From AC-52 sp044870295 (GTDB lineage: Bacteria; Actinomycetota; UBA4738): DNA of 25,358 nucleotides. The notes beneath the pieces are model-generated. The model saw only the letters and a list, made by a program, of their open reading frames with translations, was not told the origin of the DNA and searched no databases. The stretch spans positions 1-25,358 of the forward strand of contig JBIOYQ010000120.1 of assembly GCA_044870295.1 (NCBI GenBank), given 5' to 3'. The position numbers were made by a program, and so were the translations under genes. This document shows, piece by piece, positions 18,714-25,358 of the stretch (the first letter of the stretch is position 1; each line of letters begins with the position of its first letter).

Positions 18714-21098
18714 TCAGTAGGGCCACGTCCAACCGCTGATCTCCGGGTCGTCCTCGCCGAACTCCCGCGTGTGGGCTCGGGCCGCCAGGCGACGGTCGCT
18801 CATGTCCTGGCGGATGTGACCCGCCCTCGACGACAGCCCGGGCACCCGATCGATGACGTCCATCACCAGGTGGAACCGATCAAGGTCGTTCAACATGACC
18901 ATGTCGAAGGGTGTCGTGGTGGTCCCCTCCTCCTTGTATCCGCGGACGTGCAGGTTGCCGTGGTTCGTGCGTCGGTACGTCAGACGGTGGATAAGCCAGG
19001 GATACCCGTGATAGGCGAACACGATCGGCCGGCTCGCCGTGAACAGCGCGTCGAACTCGGCGTCCGGCAAACCGTGCGGATGCTCGGTGGGAGGCTCGAG
19101 CCGCATGAGGTCCACGACGTTGACGACTCGAACCCTCAGATCCGGGAGATGCTGGCGGAGGAGATCCACGGCGGCCAGGGTCTCCAGGGTCGGGATGTCA
19201 CCGCAGCAGGCCATGACCACGTCGGGCTCGCCCTCCTCGTCGTTGCTGGCCCAGTCCCAGATGCCCGCCCCGCGGGTGCAATGGACGATGGCGTCATCCA
19301 TCGAGAGATAGTTCAGCGAGGGCTGCTTGCCGGCCACGATGACGTTCACGTAGTTCCGGCTGCGGAGGCAGTGGTCGGCCACCGAGAGGAGGCAGTTCGC
19401 GTCGGGAGGCAGATAGACCCGGATGACCTCGGCCTTCTTGTTGACGACATGATCGATGAACCCCGGGTCCTGATGGGAGAATCCGTTGTGGTCCTGCCGC
19501 CACACGTGGGAGGACAACAGGTAGTTCAGCGAGGCGATCGGCCTCCTCCACGGGACGGCTCGAGACGTCTTCAACCACTTCGCATGCTGGTTGAACATCG
19601 AGTCGATGATGTGGATGAAGGCTTCATAGCAGTTGAACAGGCCGTGGCGCCCGGTCAGCAGGTAACCCTCCAGCCAGCCCTGGCACTGGTGCTCCGAGAG
19701 CACCTCCATCACGCGGCCATCGGGTGCCAGGTGATCGTCGGTGGGCAGGATGTCGGCGTCGAACGTCCGATTGGTCACCTCGAAGACGGCGTCCAGCCGG
19801 TTCGAAGCCGTCTCGGCGGGGCCGAACAGGCGGAACGTCTCGGAGTTGCGGACCAGGACGTCTCGCAGCAGCGCGCCGAGCACCCGCGTGGCTTCGGAGA
19901 ACGTCGTCCCCGGCTTCACGACGTCAACCGCGTACTCTCGAAAGTCCGGCACGGCGAGATCGCGAAGCAGGAGCCCACCGTTCGCGCGGGGGTTCGCGCT
20001 CATGCGGCGGTGGCTCCTGGGAGCGAGGGCCTGGAGGTCTTCGAGGAGCGCGCCGCCTTCGTCGAACAGCTCCTTGGGGTCGTAGCTCCGGAGCCACGCC
20101 TCCAGCATCGCGAGATGCTCGGGGTTGGTCCTGACCTCCGCGAGCGGTATCTGGTGTGCGCGGAACGTGCCCTCGACCGGGACGCCGTCGACCTCCTTGG
20201 GCCCCGTCCAACCCTTCGGCGTCCGGAGCACGATCATGGGCCAGGCTGGCCGACCAGAGTTCTTCCTCTTCCTGGCCACCCGCTGGATCTCGTGGATCTC
20301 GGTCACCACGCGATCCAGGGTCTCGGCCATCCGTGGGTGTACGTCCGCGGGATCGTCTCCCCCGACCTCGTACACGAGATGGCCGAGCCCTTCGAACATG
20401 GCTCGGAGCTCCTCGGGCGGGATGCGGGCGAGCACGGCGGGGTTGGCGATCTTGTAGCCGTTCAGGTGCAGGATCGGCAGCACCGCCCCGTCGCGAGCCG
20501 GATCGAGGAACTTGTTGGAGTGCCATCCGGTGGCCAGAGGGCCGGTCTCGGCCTCACCATCGCCGATGACGCAGCACACCAGGAGGTCGGGGTTGTCGAA
20601 CGCCGCCCCGTAGGCGTGCGCCAGGGCGTAGCCGAGCTCGCCGCCCTCGTGGATCGATCCCGGCGTTTCGGCCGTCACGTGGCTTCCGACACCGCCGGGG
20701 AAGGAGAACTGGCGGAACAGCTTGCGCAGGCCCTCCTCGTCCCGCGTGATATGGGGGTACATCTCCGAGTACGTCCCTTCGAGGTAGGCGTTCGCCACCG
20801 CGGCGGGGCCTCCGTGCCCGGGCCCGATCACCATGATCGCGTCGAGATCCCAGTGGCGGATGGCGCGGTTCATGTGCGCGTAGATCAGGTTCAGCCCGGG
20901 CGTCGTTCCCCAGTGCCCGAGGAGACGGGGCTTGATGTGCTCGGGCCGCAGCGCCTCGTGCAGCAGCGGGTTGTCCAGCAGGTAGATCTGGCCCACCGAG
21001 AGGTAGTTGGCCGCTCGCCAGTAGCGATCGAGCGTTCGCAGCTCTGGGTCGTCGAGCGCCGGCGGTCGTCCATCGGTCTCGGTCGATCCAGCGCTCAT
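18714..21098 (-). CDS. xfp: Xylulose-5-phosphate/fructose-6-phosphate phosphoketolase
   Basis: The 794-residue ThDP enzyme cleaves xylulose 5-phosphate or fructose 6-phosphate with phosphate to acetyl-phosphate plus an aldose phosphate. Landmarks: YLSVGQIYLLDNPLL, GHWGTTPGLN (61-70), GPGHGGPA (92-99), EGGELGYALAHAYGAAFDNPD (151-171), the ThDP and metal site GDGEAETGPLATGWHSNKFLD (179-199), and HLNGYKIANP (211-220). The C-terminal domain has QDHNGFSHQDPG. The length is typical. I chose ATG 21098 because AAGGAGGT sits seven bases upstream; an in-frame ATG at 21143 has no SD and would add 15 unneeded residues. It forms an operon with ackA. Confidence 0.97.
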   Translation of the reverse strand: MSAGSTETDGRPPALDDPELRTLDRYWRAANYLSVGQIYLLDNPLLHEALRPEHIKPRLLGHWGTTPGLNLIYAHMNRAIRHWDLDAIMVIGPGHGGPAAVANAYLEGTYSEMYPHITRDEEGLRKLFRQFSFPGGVGSHVTAETPGSIHEGGELGYALAHAYGAAFDNPDLLVCCVIGDGEAETGPLATGWHSNKFLDPARDGAVLPILHLNGYKIANPAVLARIPPEELRAMFEGLGHLVYEVGGDDPADVHPRMAETLDRVVTEIHEIQRVARKRKNSGRPAWPMIVLRTPKGWTGPKEVDGVPVEGTFRAHQIPLAEVRTNPEHLAMLEAWLRSYDPKELFDEGGALLEDLQALAPRSHRRMSANPRANGGLLLRDLAVPDFREYAVDVVKPGTTFSEATRVLGALLRDVLVRNSETFRLFGPAETASNRLDAVFEVTNRTFDADILPTDDHLAPDGRVMEVLSEHQCQGWLEGYLLTGRHGLFNCYEAFIHIIDSMFNQHAKWLKTSRAVPWRRPIASLNYLLSSHVWRQDHNGFSHQDPGFIDHVVNKKAEVIRVYLPPDANCLLSVADHCLRSRNYVNVIVAGKQPSLNYLSMDDAIVHCTRGAGIWDWASNDEEGEPDVVMACCGDIPTLETLAAVDLLRQHLPDLRVRVVNVVDLMRLEPPTEHPHGLPDAEFDALFTASRPIVFAYHGYPWLIHRLTYRRTNHGNLHVRGYKEEGTTTTPFDMVMLNDLDRFHLVMDVIDRVPGLSSRAGHIRQDMSDRRLAARAHTREFGEDDPEISGWTWPY

Positions 21099-21105
21099 CC
21101 GGTCC

Positions 21106-21113
21106 ACCTCCTT
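21106..21113 (-). promoter_or_regulatory. SD AAGGAGGT deciding the xfp start
   Basis: The perfect SD is seven bases from ATG 21098 and lies inside the alternative frame opened by ATG 21143, so the shorter start is preferred. Confidence 0.85.
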
Positions 21114-21143
21114 CTCAGCAACCGTCCCACCTTTGTACTCCAT

Positions 21144-21180
21144 CCACGGTCCGGGGCGATCTCGCCGGCGATCGCCGTGG
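21144..21180. terminator. Hairpin upstream of xfp, possible terminator of the HAF gene
   Basis: GGCGATC (21155-21161) pairs with GATCGCC (21170-21176), and the flanking CCAC (21144-21147) with GTGG (21177-21180), leaving a seven-base bulge. It starts 36 bases beyond the HAF gene stop and ends 46 bases before the xfp ATG. It may end the first transcript or form part of the xfp leader. There is no T-run. Confidence 0.35.
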
Positions 21181-21215
21181 AAGAGTCAATCCGGGCCGGG
21201 AGCAGCGGACCGGAG

Positions 21216-22682
21216 TTACTGCGGGATCGCCCAGGTCGTCAGGACCCCCACCGTCCGGTCGAAGGTCAGTCCCGTCTTCTTGGCCATCTCCACCAGGAAG
21301 GCGACCGCCCCGACGCCGCAGGGTCCCTTGTTCTTCAAGGCGACCACACCCTGGGCGTCCGTCGTTCCGGAGACGGAACGACTCGTCCAGTAGTCGTCCA
21401 GGAACCGTGCCTTCACCTGGACGCCGCTCAGCTTCGCTCCGGTCTCGCTCGTGACCGTCACCTTCACCTGGGCCTTGTTGTACGCGTTGCTACCAGGGGA
21501 GCAATGCCCCGGATCGTTCGGATCCTCGACGAACATCGCCTTCATCTGCAGAGCGTCCACCCTGATGCAGGACGTGGCGCATGCTGCGGCCGGGACCATG
21601 CGCATCAGCCGGACCGCTCGGCCCACCATGACCTCTGCCAGGATCTCCCCCGCCTCGTTCATGGGGCCGCCCACCGTGATGACCCGATCCTTGTAGGCCG
21701 GCGACAGCAGATCGACCAGGGGCTGGGCCAGACCGTTCGGACCGGAGGCGACCATCCCTTCGCCCACGATGGTGGCGGTGACGTCCTGGTCGTCGGTGAT
21801 GGAACCGATCCCGTAGATGGTGTTCACGATGGCGGTAAAGGAGATCTGCTGCCACGTCCCCTCGTGATGGAAGCGGAACAGAAAGAGCGGGTGCTGCGCA
21901 CCAGTGGAGATGAGGAAGCGAGCCTGGTCCCCCGCGTCGTTGATGGCCGTAGGAGAGGTTCCGATCGAGAAGCCGGAGGGAGCAGGCGGCATCGGCGTCA
22001 CGCTGCCAGGGTCCTCCAGCCGATACCAGAAGGCCGCCGTTGCCACCGTTCCCCCTTGACTGAGGGCGAGCGGGATCTCCGCGGGGAACCCTTGTGCCCC
22101 CAGGTCGACCATGCCTCCTGACTCGGTCCACATGAAGGGCGACCCAACCGGTGGGAAGTTTAAGGTGCTCGACCAGCCGACCGCGCGACCCAGGTCATCG
22201 ATGCCGATCGCGTCGGAGATGGTCTTGCCTGGGAGCGTTCCGAGGTCGATGGCCTGGTAGGTGTCACCTACCGGCTTCCACACCACGGCGTGCGTGGTGG
22301 TACCGATCAGTCCTGCGTAGCCGGCAACCCAACCGTCCGCGTTGATCCCCCGGACGGTGATCGTGTCGAAGCCGGGGACCAGCGGGAGGACGATCCTCTT
22401 CCCCGCCCGCCACACCACGGTGTCGAGGGGCGGGAGACAGAACGAGCCACATCCGGTGTCCCGGTACGACGTGCCCGTCACGTCACCGGCGTCGTTCATC
22501 GCTACTCCGGTCGCCGCTGTGGAGACGAAGTCGGCCGCGTAGAGGGCGGCCGTGGCCTTCACGCTCGTCGGTGTCGCAGCTTCGGCATTCGCGCTTGGCA
22601 TTGAAACGGGCCGACCGAAGAGGGCCGCCGAGACCGCCAGCACTGCTAGGAACATTCCGATACAAATCCGCCTCACGTCCAT
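21216..22682 (-). CDS. Secreted HAF-repeat protein with C-terminal Ig-like domain
   Basis: The 488-residue protein begins with a signal peptide (RRICIGMFLAVLAVSAALFG, cut near NAEA). The middle contains HAF-type repeats, seen as AxGVAMNDAGDVTGTS, VRGINADGWVAGYA, AIGIDDLGRAVGWSS and AINDAGDQARF, each following an xxWxxG strand (for example HAVVWKPVG). Such repeats form a propeller-like secreted domain of unknown role. The last 110 residues (from about NKAQVKVTVTSETGAKLSGVQVKARF to TTDAQGVVALKNKGPCGVG) look like a bacterial Ig/carboxypeptidase-regulatory-like sandwich. Several Cys residues (CATSC, HCSPG, GPCG, CGSFC) could form disulfides outside the cell. GGAAG is the only SD-like element upstream of the ATG. 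It shares a strand with xfp but no obvious function. Confidence 0.78.
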   Translation of the reverse strand: MDVRRICIGMFLAVLAVSAALFGRPVSMPSANAEAATPTSVKATAALYAADFVSTAATGVAMNDAGDVTGTSYRDTGCGSFCLPPLDTVVWRAGKRIVLPLVPGFDTITVRGINADGWVAGYAGLIGTTTHAVVWKPVGDTYQAIDLGTLPGKTISDAIGIDDLGRAVGWSSTLNFPPVGSPFMWTESGGMVDLGAQGFPAEIPLALSQGGTVATAAFWYRLEDPGSVTPMPPAPSGFSIGTSPTAINDAGDQARFLISTGAQHPLFLFRFHHEGTWQQISFTAIVNTIYGIGSITDDQDVTATIVGEGMVASGPNGLAQPLVDLLSPAYKDRVITVGGPMNEAGEILAEVMVGRAVRLMRMVPAAACATSCIRVDALQMKAMFVEDPNDPGHCSPGSNAYNKAQVKVTVTSETGAKLSGVQVKARFLDDYWTSRSVSGTTDAQGVVALKNKGPCGVGAVAFLVEMAKKTGLTFDRTVGVLTTWAIPQ

Positions 22683-22726
22683 CGGCCCGCTTCCGTCATC
22701 GATGGGGGTCCTTCTTGCCGTCGGTA

Positions 22727-23269
22727 TCAGTTTTCAGCGAATCCCGTCGGTCGCGTTCGTGACGCAGAGGCGTGGTCGATGACGTGGGCGGTCTCACAAG
22801 TTCGCGGGACCTTCCCCGTCATCGTGAAGATGAACTTCATGACCTTGTGCGCGCCATCGGCAGTCGGCGCGAACATCAGCGGGCACCCACCGTCGATCAC
22901 CGCTATCCCATGCGCCCGGCCGTACCGTGTCGCCTCGTCCGAGACGCTGCCCGTCCCGAAGGACCGGTGCATCCAGACATGACGAATGTCGAGGTCGACG
23001 CACTCGCGCATGGTGCCCTGGGCGAGCGCGGGCCTCGTCCCAATCACGACCGCGTCGACCCCACCAGGAATGGACCGGAGATTGGGATAGCTCGGATCGC
23101 CTTCCACCTCCGACGCATTGGGATTGACCGCGAAGACCTCGTATCCGCGCTCCCGCAGACGCCGGTAGACCACGTTGCTGCCGTGACTCTTCGGCTGCCT
23201 CGACACCCCGGTCACCGCGATGCGCCGCAGTGTGAGGAACTCCGACGCTGCCTCCTTGATGGTCTGCAT
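22727..23269 (-). CDS. CoA-binding (YccU-like) protein
   Basis: The 180-residue protein has the CoA-binding Rossmann domain of the succinyl-CoA-synthetase-alpha type: RRIAVTGVSRQPKSHGSNVVYRRLRERGYEVFAVNPN (15-51), then VDAVVIGTRP, CVDLDIRHVWMHRSFGTGSVSDEA and GIAVIDGGCPLMF. It lacks the ligase domain and catalytic His loop, so it should bind CoA or a nucleotide without forming thioesters by itself. About 45 extra C-terminal residues (HKVMKFIFTMTGKVPRTCETAHV...) follow the usual end. The start is ATG with AGGAGAGG about three to ten bases upstream. It is divergent from the ADH gene across 263 bp that hold two inverted repeats. Confidence 0.88.
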   Translation of the reverse strand: MQTIKEAASEFLTLRRIAVTGVSRQPKSHGSNVVYRRLRERGYEVFAVNPNASEVEGDPSYPNLRSIPGGVDAVVIGTRPALAQGTMRECVDLDIRHVWMHRSFGTGSVSDEATRYGRAHGIAVIDGGCPLMFAPTADGAHKVMKFIFTMTGKVPRTCETAHVIDHASASRTRPTGFAEN

Positions 23270-23328
23270 CGCCCTCTCCTTCCTCCCAAACCCTGACGCT
23301 ACCCGGACAACCGGAGCCTGGGGCGGCC

Positions 23329-23355
23329 GAAGGTCCCACTTCGGACGGGACCTTC
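23329..23355. promoter_or_regulatory. Inverted repeat GAAGGTCCC-N9-GGGACCTTC, candidate operator 1
   Basis: The two nine-base arms are perfectly complementary with a nine-base spacer. The left arm is part of GGCCGAAGGTCCC, and the right arm is directly followed by the ten-base palindrome TCCGATCGGA (23356-23365). It lies 60 bp upstream of the CoA-binding gene start. Confidence 0.65.
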
Positions 23356-23414
23356 TCCGATCGGACGGGTCGCGTAACGGGAGATCGGGCCTACGCTGGA
23401 TTCGTCGGGCTCGT

Positions 23415-23437
23415 TGGTCCCCCCCGCCCAGGGACCA
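23415..23437. promoter_or_regulatory. Inverted repeat TGGTCCC-N9-GGGACCA, candidate operator 2
   Basis: The same GGTCCC-N9-GGGACC core as operator 1, again with nine bases between the arms. Its centre is 84 bp from the first, close to eight DNA turns, so a regulator could bind both on the same face. It lies 96 bp upstream of the ADH ATG. Confidence 0.6.
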
Positions 23438-23532
23438 CCGGCCTTGGAGGACCTTCCCCATCGCGGGACGCTCTAGACGACCGCGTGATCCCACGGAAGG
23501 AACCGCGGGCACCGGTCGAGGAGGTGTTGGAG

Positions 23533-24576
23533 ATGCGTGCCATCGTCTACCACGGACCGGGGAAGAAGAGATGGGAGGAGGTCCCGAAACCAGGCATCCA
23601 CGAGGACACCGACGCGATCGTTCGGGTCGACGCGGTGACCATCTGCGGAACGGACCTCCACATCCTCAAGGGAGACGTGCCGACCGTGACCGAGGGCCGC
23701 ATCCTCGGCCACGAGGCGGTTGGCACCATTGAGGAGGTTGGATCAGGAGTGACGACGATCGCTCCCGGCGACCGCGTCCTGGTCTCGTGCATCACGGCTT
23801 GCGGGCGGTGCCGGTTCTGCCGGGAGGCTCATTACGGGCTGTGCACCGGCGGAGGCGGGTGGATCCTGGGTCACCGGATCGATGGGACCCAAGCGGAGTT
23901 CGTTCGGGTGCCGTTCGCCGACACGTCGACGCATCTGGTGCCGGAGGGGGTCTCCGATGAGGCCGTGCTGATGCTGGCCGACATCTGCCCCACCAGCTAC
24001 GAGGTCGGCGTGTTGAACGGGCGTGTTGGGCCGGGCGACACGGTCGCGGTGGTCGGGGCCGGACCTATCGGGCTGGCGGCCATCCTCACGGCCCAGCTGT
24101 TCTCTCCCAGCCGGATCGTGGCGATCGACCTCGCCGACGCCAGGCTCGACGCGGCGGCGAAGTTCGGCGCCAACGTCCTGGTGAACAACGGCCGAGAGGA
24201 TGCAGTTGAAAGGATCCAGGAGATCACCGGCGGGCTCGGGGTGGACACGGCCATCGAAGCGGTCGGGGTTCCGGAGGCCTTCGAGCTGTGCGCCGGCATC
24301 GTCCGTCCCGGGGGCGCGGTGGCCAACGTCGGCGTGCACGGCAGGCCCGCGACGCTCCACCTGGAGGACCTGTGGATCAAGGACGTCACCATCACGACAG
24401 GCTTGGTCGACACCTTCTCGACGCCGACCCTGCTGAGGTTGATCCGGTCGGGGCAGCTCGACGTCGGGGGATTCGTCACCCACCGATTCCCGATGGACGA
24501 ATTCGAGGCAGCCTATGACACGTTCGCCCGGCCTGCCGAGACCGGAGCCTTGAAGGTGGTGGTGAGGCGCTCATAG
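23533..24576 (+). CDS. Zinc-dependent alcohol dehydrogenase (MDR family)
   Basis: The 347-residue enzyme has the medium-chain dehydrogenase layout. Catalytic zinc ligands are Cys38 (ICGTDLH), His60-Glu61 (GHEAVGTIEEVG), and Asp150 (LADICPTSYEVG). The structural zinc site is Cys90, Cys93, Cys96 and Cys104 (CGRCRFCREAHYGLC). The nucleotide fold begins VAVVGAGPIGLAA (171-183), with IVAIDLADARLD giving an acidic strand end that fits NAD. Substrate preference is not readable; relatives act on short alcohols or on glycol- and threonine-type substrates. ATG 23533 has GAGGAGG eight to fifteen bases upstream; earlier in-frame ATG 23485 is less likely. It could reoxidise NADH next to the phosphoketolase pathway. 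Confidence 0.93.
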   Translation: MRAIVYHGPGKKRWEEVPKPGIHEDTDAIVRVDAVTICGTDLHILKGDVPTVTEGRILGHEAVGTIEEVGSGVTTIAPGDRVLVSCITACGRCRFCREAHYGLCTGGGGWILGHRIDGTQAEFVRVPFADTSTHLVPEGVSDEAVLMLADICPTSYEVGVLNGRVGPGDTVAVVGAGPIGLAAILTAQLFSPSRIVAIDLADARLDAAAKFGANVLVNNGREDAVERIQEITGGLGVDTAIEAVGVPEAFELCAGIVRPGGAVANVGVHGRPATLHLEDLWIKDVTITTGLVDTFSTPTLLRLIRSGQLDVGGFVTHRFPMDEFEAAYDTFARPAETGALKVVVRRS

Positions 24577-24578
24577 GA

Positions 24579-24593
24579 AGCGGGCGCTCCGCT
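24579..24593. terminator. Small hairpin between convergent ADH and unknown gene
   Basis: AGCGG-gcgct-CCGCT is a five-base stem with a five-base loop, filling the 16-base gap between two convergent stops. It is weak as a terminator. Confidence 0.25.
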
Positions 24594-24937
24594 CAGCGAA
24601 GGGGCGCCACGACTTCGAGGAATGGCCTGGCAACCGGTCGGTGGGCCCTGGGATGCGTGCTCAGGAACCTGCGGCCCACCGACTGGATCCTTCGGTACCG
24701 GATGTCGGCGGAAGCATCCCCGTCGGTGGCGGGGACGTGCTGAGATCCCAGCGTTTCGAGGACCATTCGGTCGGCGGTTGCCACCCTGTGCTCTGCGTCC
24801 ATCGCTCCGCTTGCCTCGACCGTCCGTTCATGCAGGCCGGGCCGGTCACGAAGCAGGACGAACACATGCCACCGTTCGAGCCCTTTCGCACTTCTCGTGG
24901 TGTCGTTCTGCGGCCTCTGGCCGGATCCGTCCATCAT
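24593..24937 (-). CDS. Hypothetical 114-residue protein
   Basis: I do not recognise the family. The protein is polar and basic, with no Cys, no signal peptide and no membrane segment. One compact region, LERWHVFVLLRDRPGLHERTV, reads like a beta strand then a helix, followed by ATADRMVLETLGSQHV. Coding is supported by a good SD (AGGAGGGG about five to twelve bases before the ATG ATG start) and by a codon pattern that keeps G or C in third positions. It converges on the ADH gene and is divergent from the receiver-like gene, so it probably belongs to the same stress-related neighbourhood. No function can be assigned. Confidence 0.6.
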   Translation of the reverse strand: MMDGSGQRPQNDTTRSAKGLERWHVFVLLRDRPGLHERTVEASGAMDAEHRVATADRMVLETLGSQHVPATDGDASADIRYRRIQSVGRRFLSTHPRAHRPVARPFLEVVAPLR

Positions 24938-24961
24938 CCCGACCCCTCCTGCGTTTGCTCA

Positions 24962-25076
24962 CGGTCAGCGTGTCAGGTCGCGTGGGCACCAACCCAGGGC
25001 GAACGTCCCGGAGAACCCAGGCTGACCGACCCTCGTGGCGGCCCCCGCACAGGAGCGATCTTCACCTGGGCACCAA
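24962..25076. repeat. Repeats in the divergent intergenic region at the right edge
   Basis: CGGTCAGC (24962-24969) and GCTGACCG (25021-25028) form a perfect 8-bp inverted repeat. TGGGCACCAA occurs at 24983-24992 and 25067-25076 as a direct repeat 84 bp apart. Both lie between the hypothetical gene and the receiver-like gene and could be regulator sites. Confidence 0.4.
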
Positions 25077-25107
25077 AAGTTGGCAGCCCGAACCGAGGTG
25101 AGCGAGC

Positions 25108-25358
25108 ATGGCCGGTAGCGTGCTGGTCGTCAGCGAGGACCTCGTCGAGGCCGATCGCTGGGCTCGGTGGCTCGAGGGAGCCGGCTTCCTGGCGGTCATG
25201 TGCGCCGGTCCTCGTCTGCGCCATGACTGCCCCCGAGTCGACGGCCGCCCCTGCCTCCTACGCGAGGCCGTCGCCGCGGCGGTCGTCGCCGATGATCCGC
25301 TGCAGGGCGCGATCGATCCTGTCGAACCCTCCTGCACACGACTCCCTGACGACGGGAC
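25108..25358 (+). CDS. Receiver-like protein, N-terminal part (runs off the window)
   Basis: The frame from ATG 25108 is open to the window end (83 codons). The start (MAGSVLVVSEDLVEADRWARWLEGAGF) has the shape of a response-regulator receiver domain: a hydrophobic strand, an acidic pair, and a helix that leads to a Gly-Phe turn. The expected phosphorylatable Asp strand is replaced by VMCAGPRLRHDCPRVDGRPC, with three Cys, and then LREAVAAAVVADD. So it looks like a degenerate or atypical receiver, perhaps metal-binding or redox-sensitive; this is an inference from a short stretch. SD-like GAGGTGAGCG is just upstream. The C-terminal part, and thus any output domain, is not visible. Confidence 0.55.
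   Translation, partial: MAGSVLVVSEDLVEADRWARWLEGAGFLAVMCAGPRLRHDCPRVDGRPCLLREAVAAAVVADDPLQGAIDPVEPSCTRLPDDG

Noticed and set aside
21099..21143. N-terminal extension of phosphoketolase from ATG 21143
   Set aside because: No SD precedes it, whereas AAGGAGGT lies seven bases before ATG 21098, and the shorter form fits the family.
18555..22121. Very long open frame on the plus strand (about 1,190 codons)
   Set aside because: It is antisense to xfp and ackA, whose domains are complete. High GC leaves the opposite strand open, and its product is Val/Arg/His/Asp-rich without any motif.
23329..23437. Calling the GGTCCC/GGGACC repeats DosR boxes outright
   Set aside because: The mycobacterial DosR box has GGGAC before GTCCC; here the order is reversed with a nine-base spacer and no DosR gene is seen, so only a candidate operator is stated.
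24983..25076. CRISPR-like or mobile-element repeat
   Set aside because: Only two ten-base copies, no further units, no terminal inverted repeats and no transposase frame.

Overview
High-GC bacterial DNA from a lineage that looks actinobacterial, although the phylum cannot be proved from this window. The indications are a coenzyme F420 gene (cofC), an HU protein with a short basic tail, frequent GTG and one TTG start, a tRNA gene without encoded CCA, and several genes whose -10-like hexamer lies only 8-10 nt before the ATG, as in leaderless mRNAs. There are no rRNA genes, CRISPR arrays, transposases or phage genes. About 27 protein genes and one tRNA gene are called.

Region 1 (1-3440). The left edge is a diverged inverted repeat built from part of a plsC-type acyltransferase gene. 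After it come divergent cofC, a small cold-shock-like OB-fold protein, a 55-residue orphan ORF next to a decayed partial copy of itself, and a secreted PQQ-type eight-bladed propeller.

Region 2 (3478-8891). Two ABC-2 exporter pairs (ATPase plus permease, each overlapping by a few bases) flank a regulatory island. The island holds an XRE-type regulator with a long TPR-like helical body and a divergently encoded, previously unlisted 34-residue peptide. The peptide has a signal-like N-terminus, its own SD and a good promoter, and overlapping inverted repeats lie between the two genes. An HU gene follows. The peptide/regulator pair resembles RRNPP peptide-receptor quorum-sensing cassettes of Firmicutes and is the best candidate for an undescribed system here.

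Region 3 (8922-12010). Housekeeping and accessory genes: a YCII/DGPF protein, a SAM methyltransferase, a YjbR/MmcQ protein, an amino-acid exporter of the APC superfamily, and tRNA-Gln(CTG).

Region 4 (12011-17513). Envelope and secreted functions: a second eight-bladed propeller, a secreted and C-terminally membrane-anchored alpha/beta hydrolase, a VC0807-like membrane protein, a membrane-anchored GH25 lysozyme, an unknown protein with a possible papain-like fold, and a DoxX membrane protein.

Region 5 (17615-25358). An energy and stress module: xfp-ackA (phosphoketolase and acetate kinase, 4 bp apart), a secreted HAF-repeat protein, a CoA-binding protein divergent from a zinc alcohol dehydrogenase, a small unknown protein, and the start of a receiver-like protein. 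The CoA-binding/ADH intergenic region carries two GGTCCC-N9-GGGACC inverted repeats exactly 84 bp apart, which suggests control by a dedicated regulator, perhaps of a low-oxygen response. Phosphoketolase would make acetyl-phosphate from sugar phosphates, acetate kinase would turn it into ATP and acetate, and the ADH could recycle NADH.
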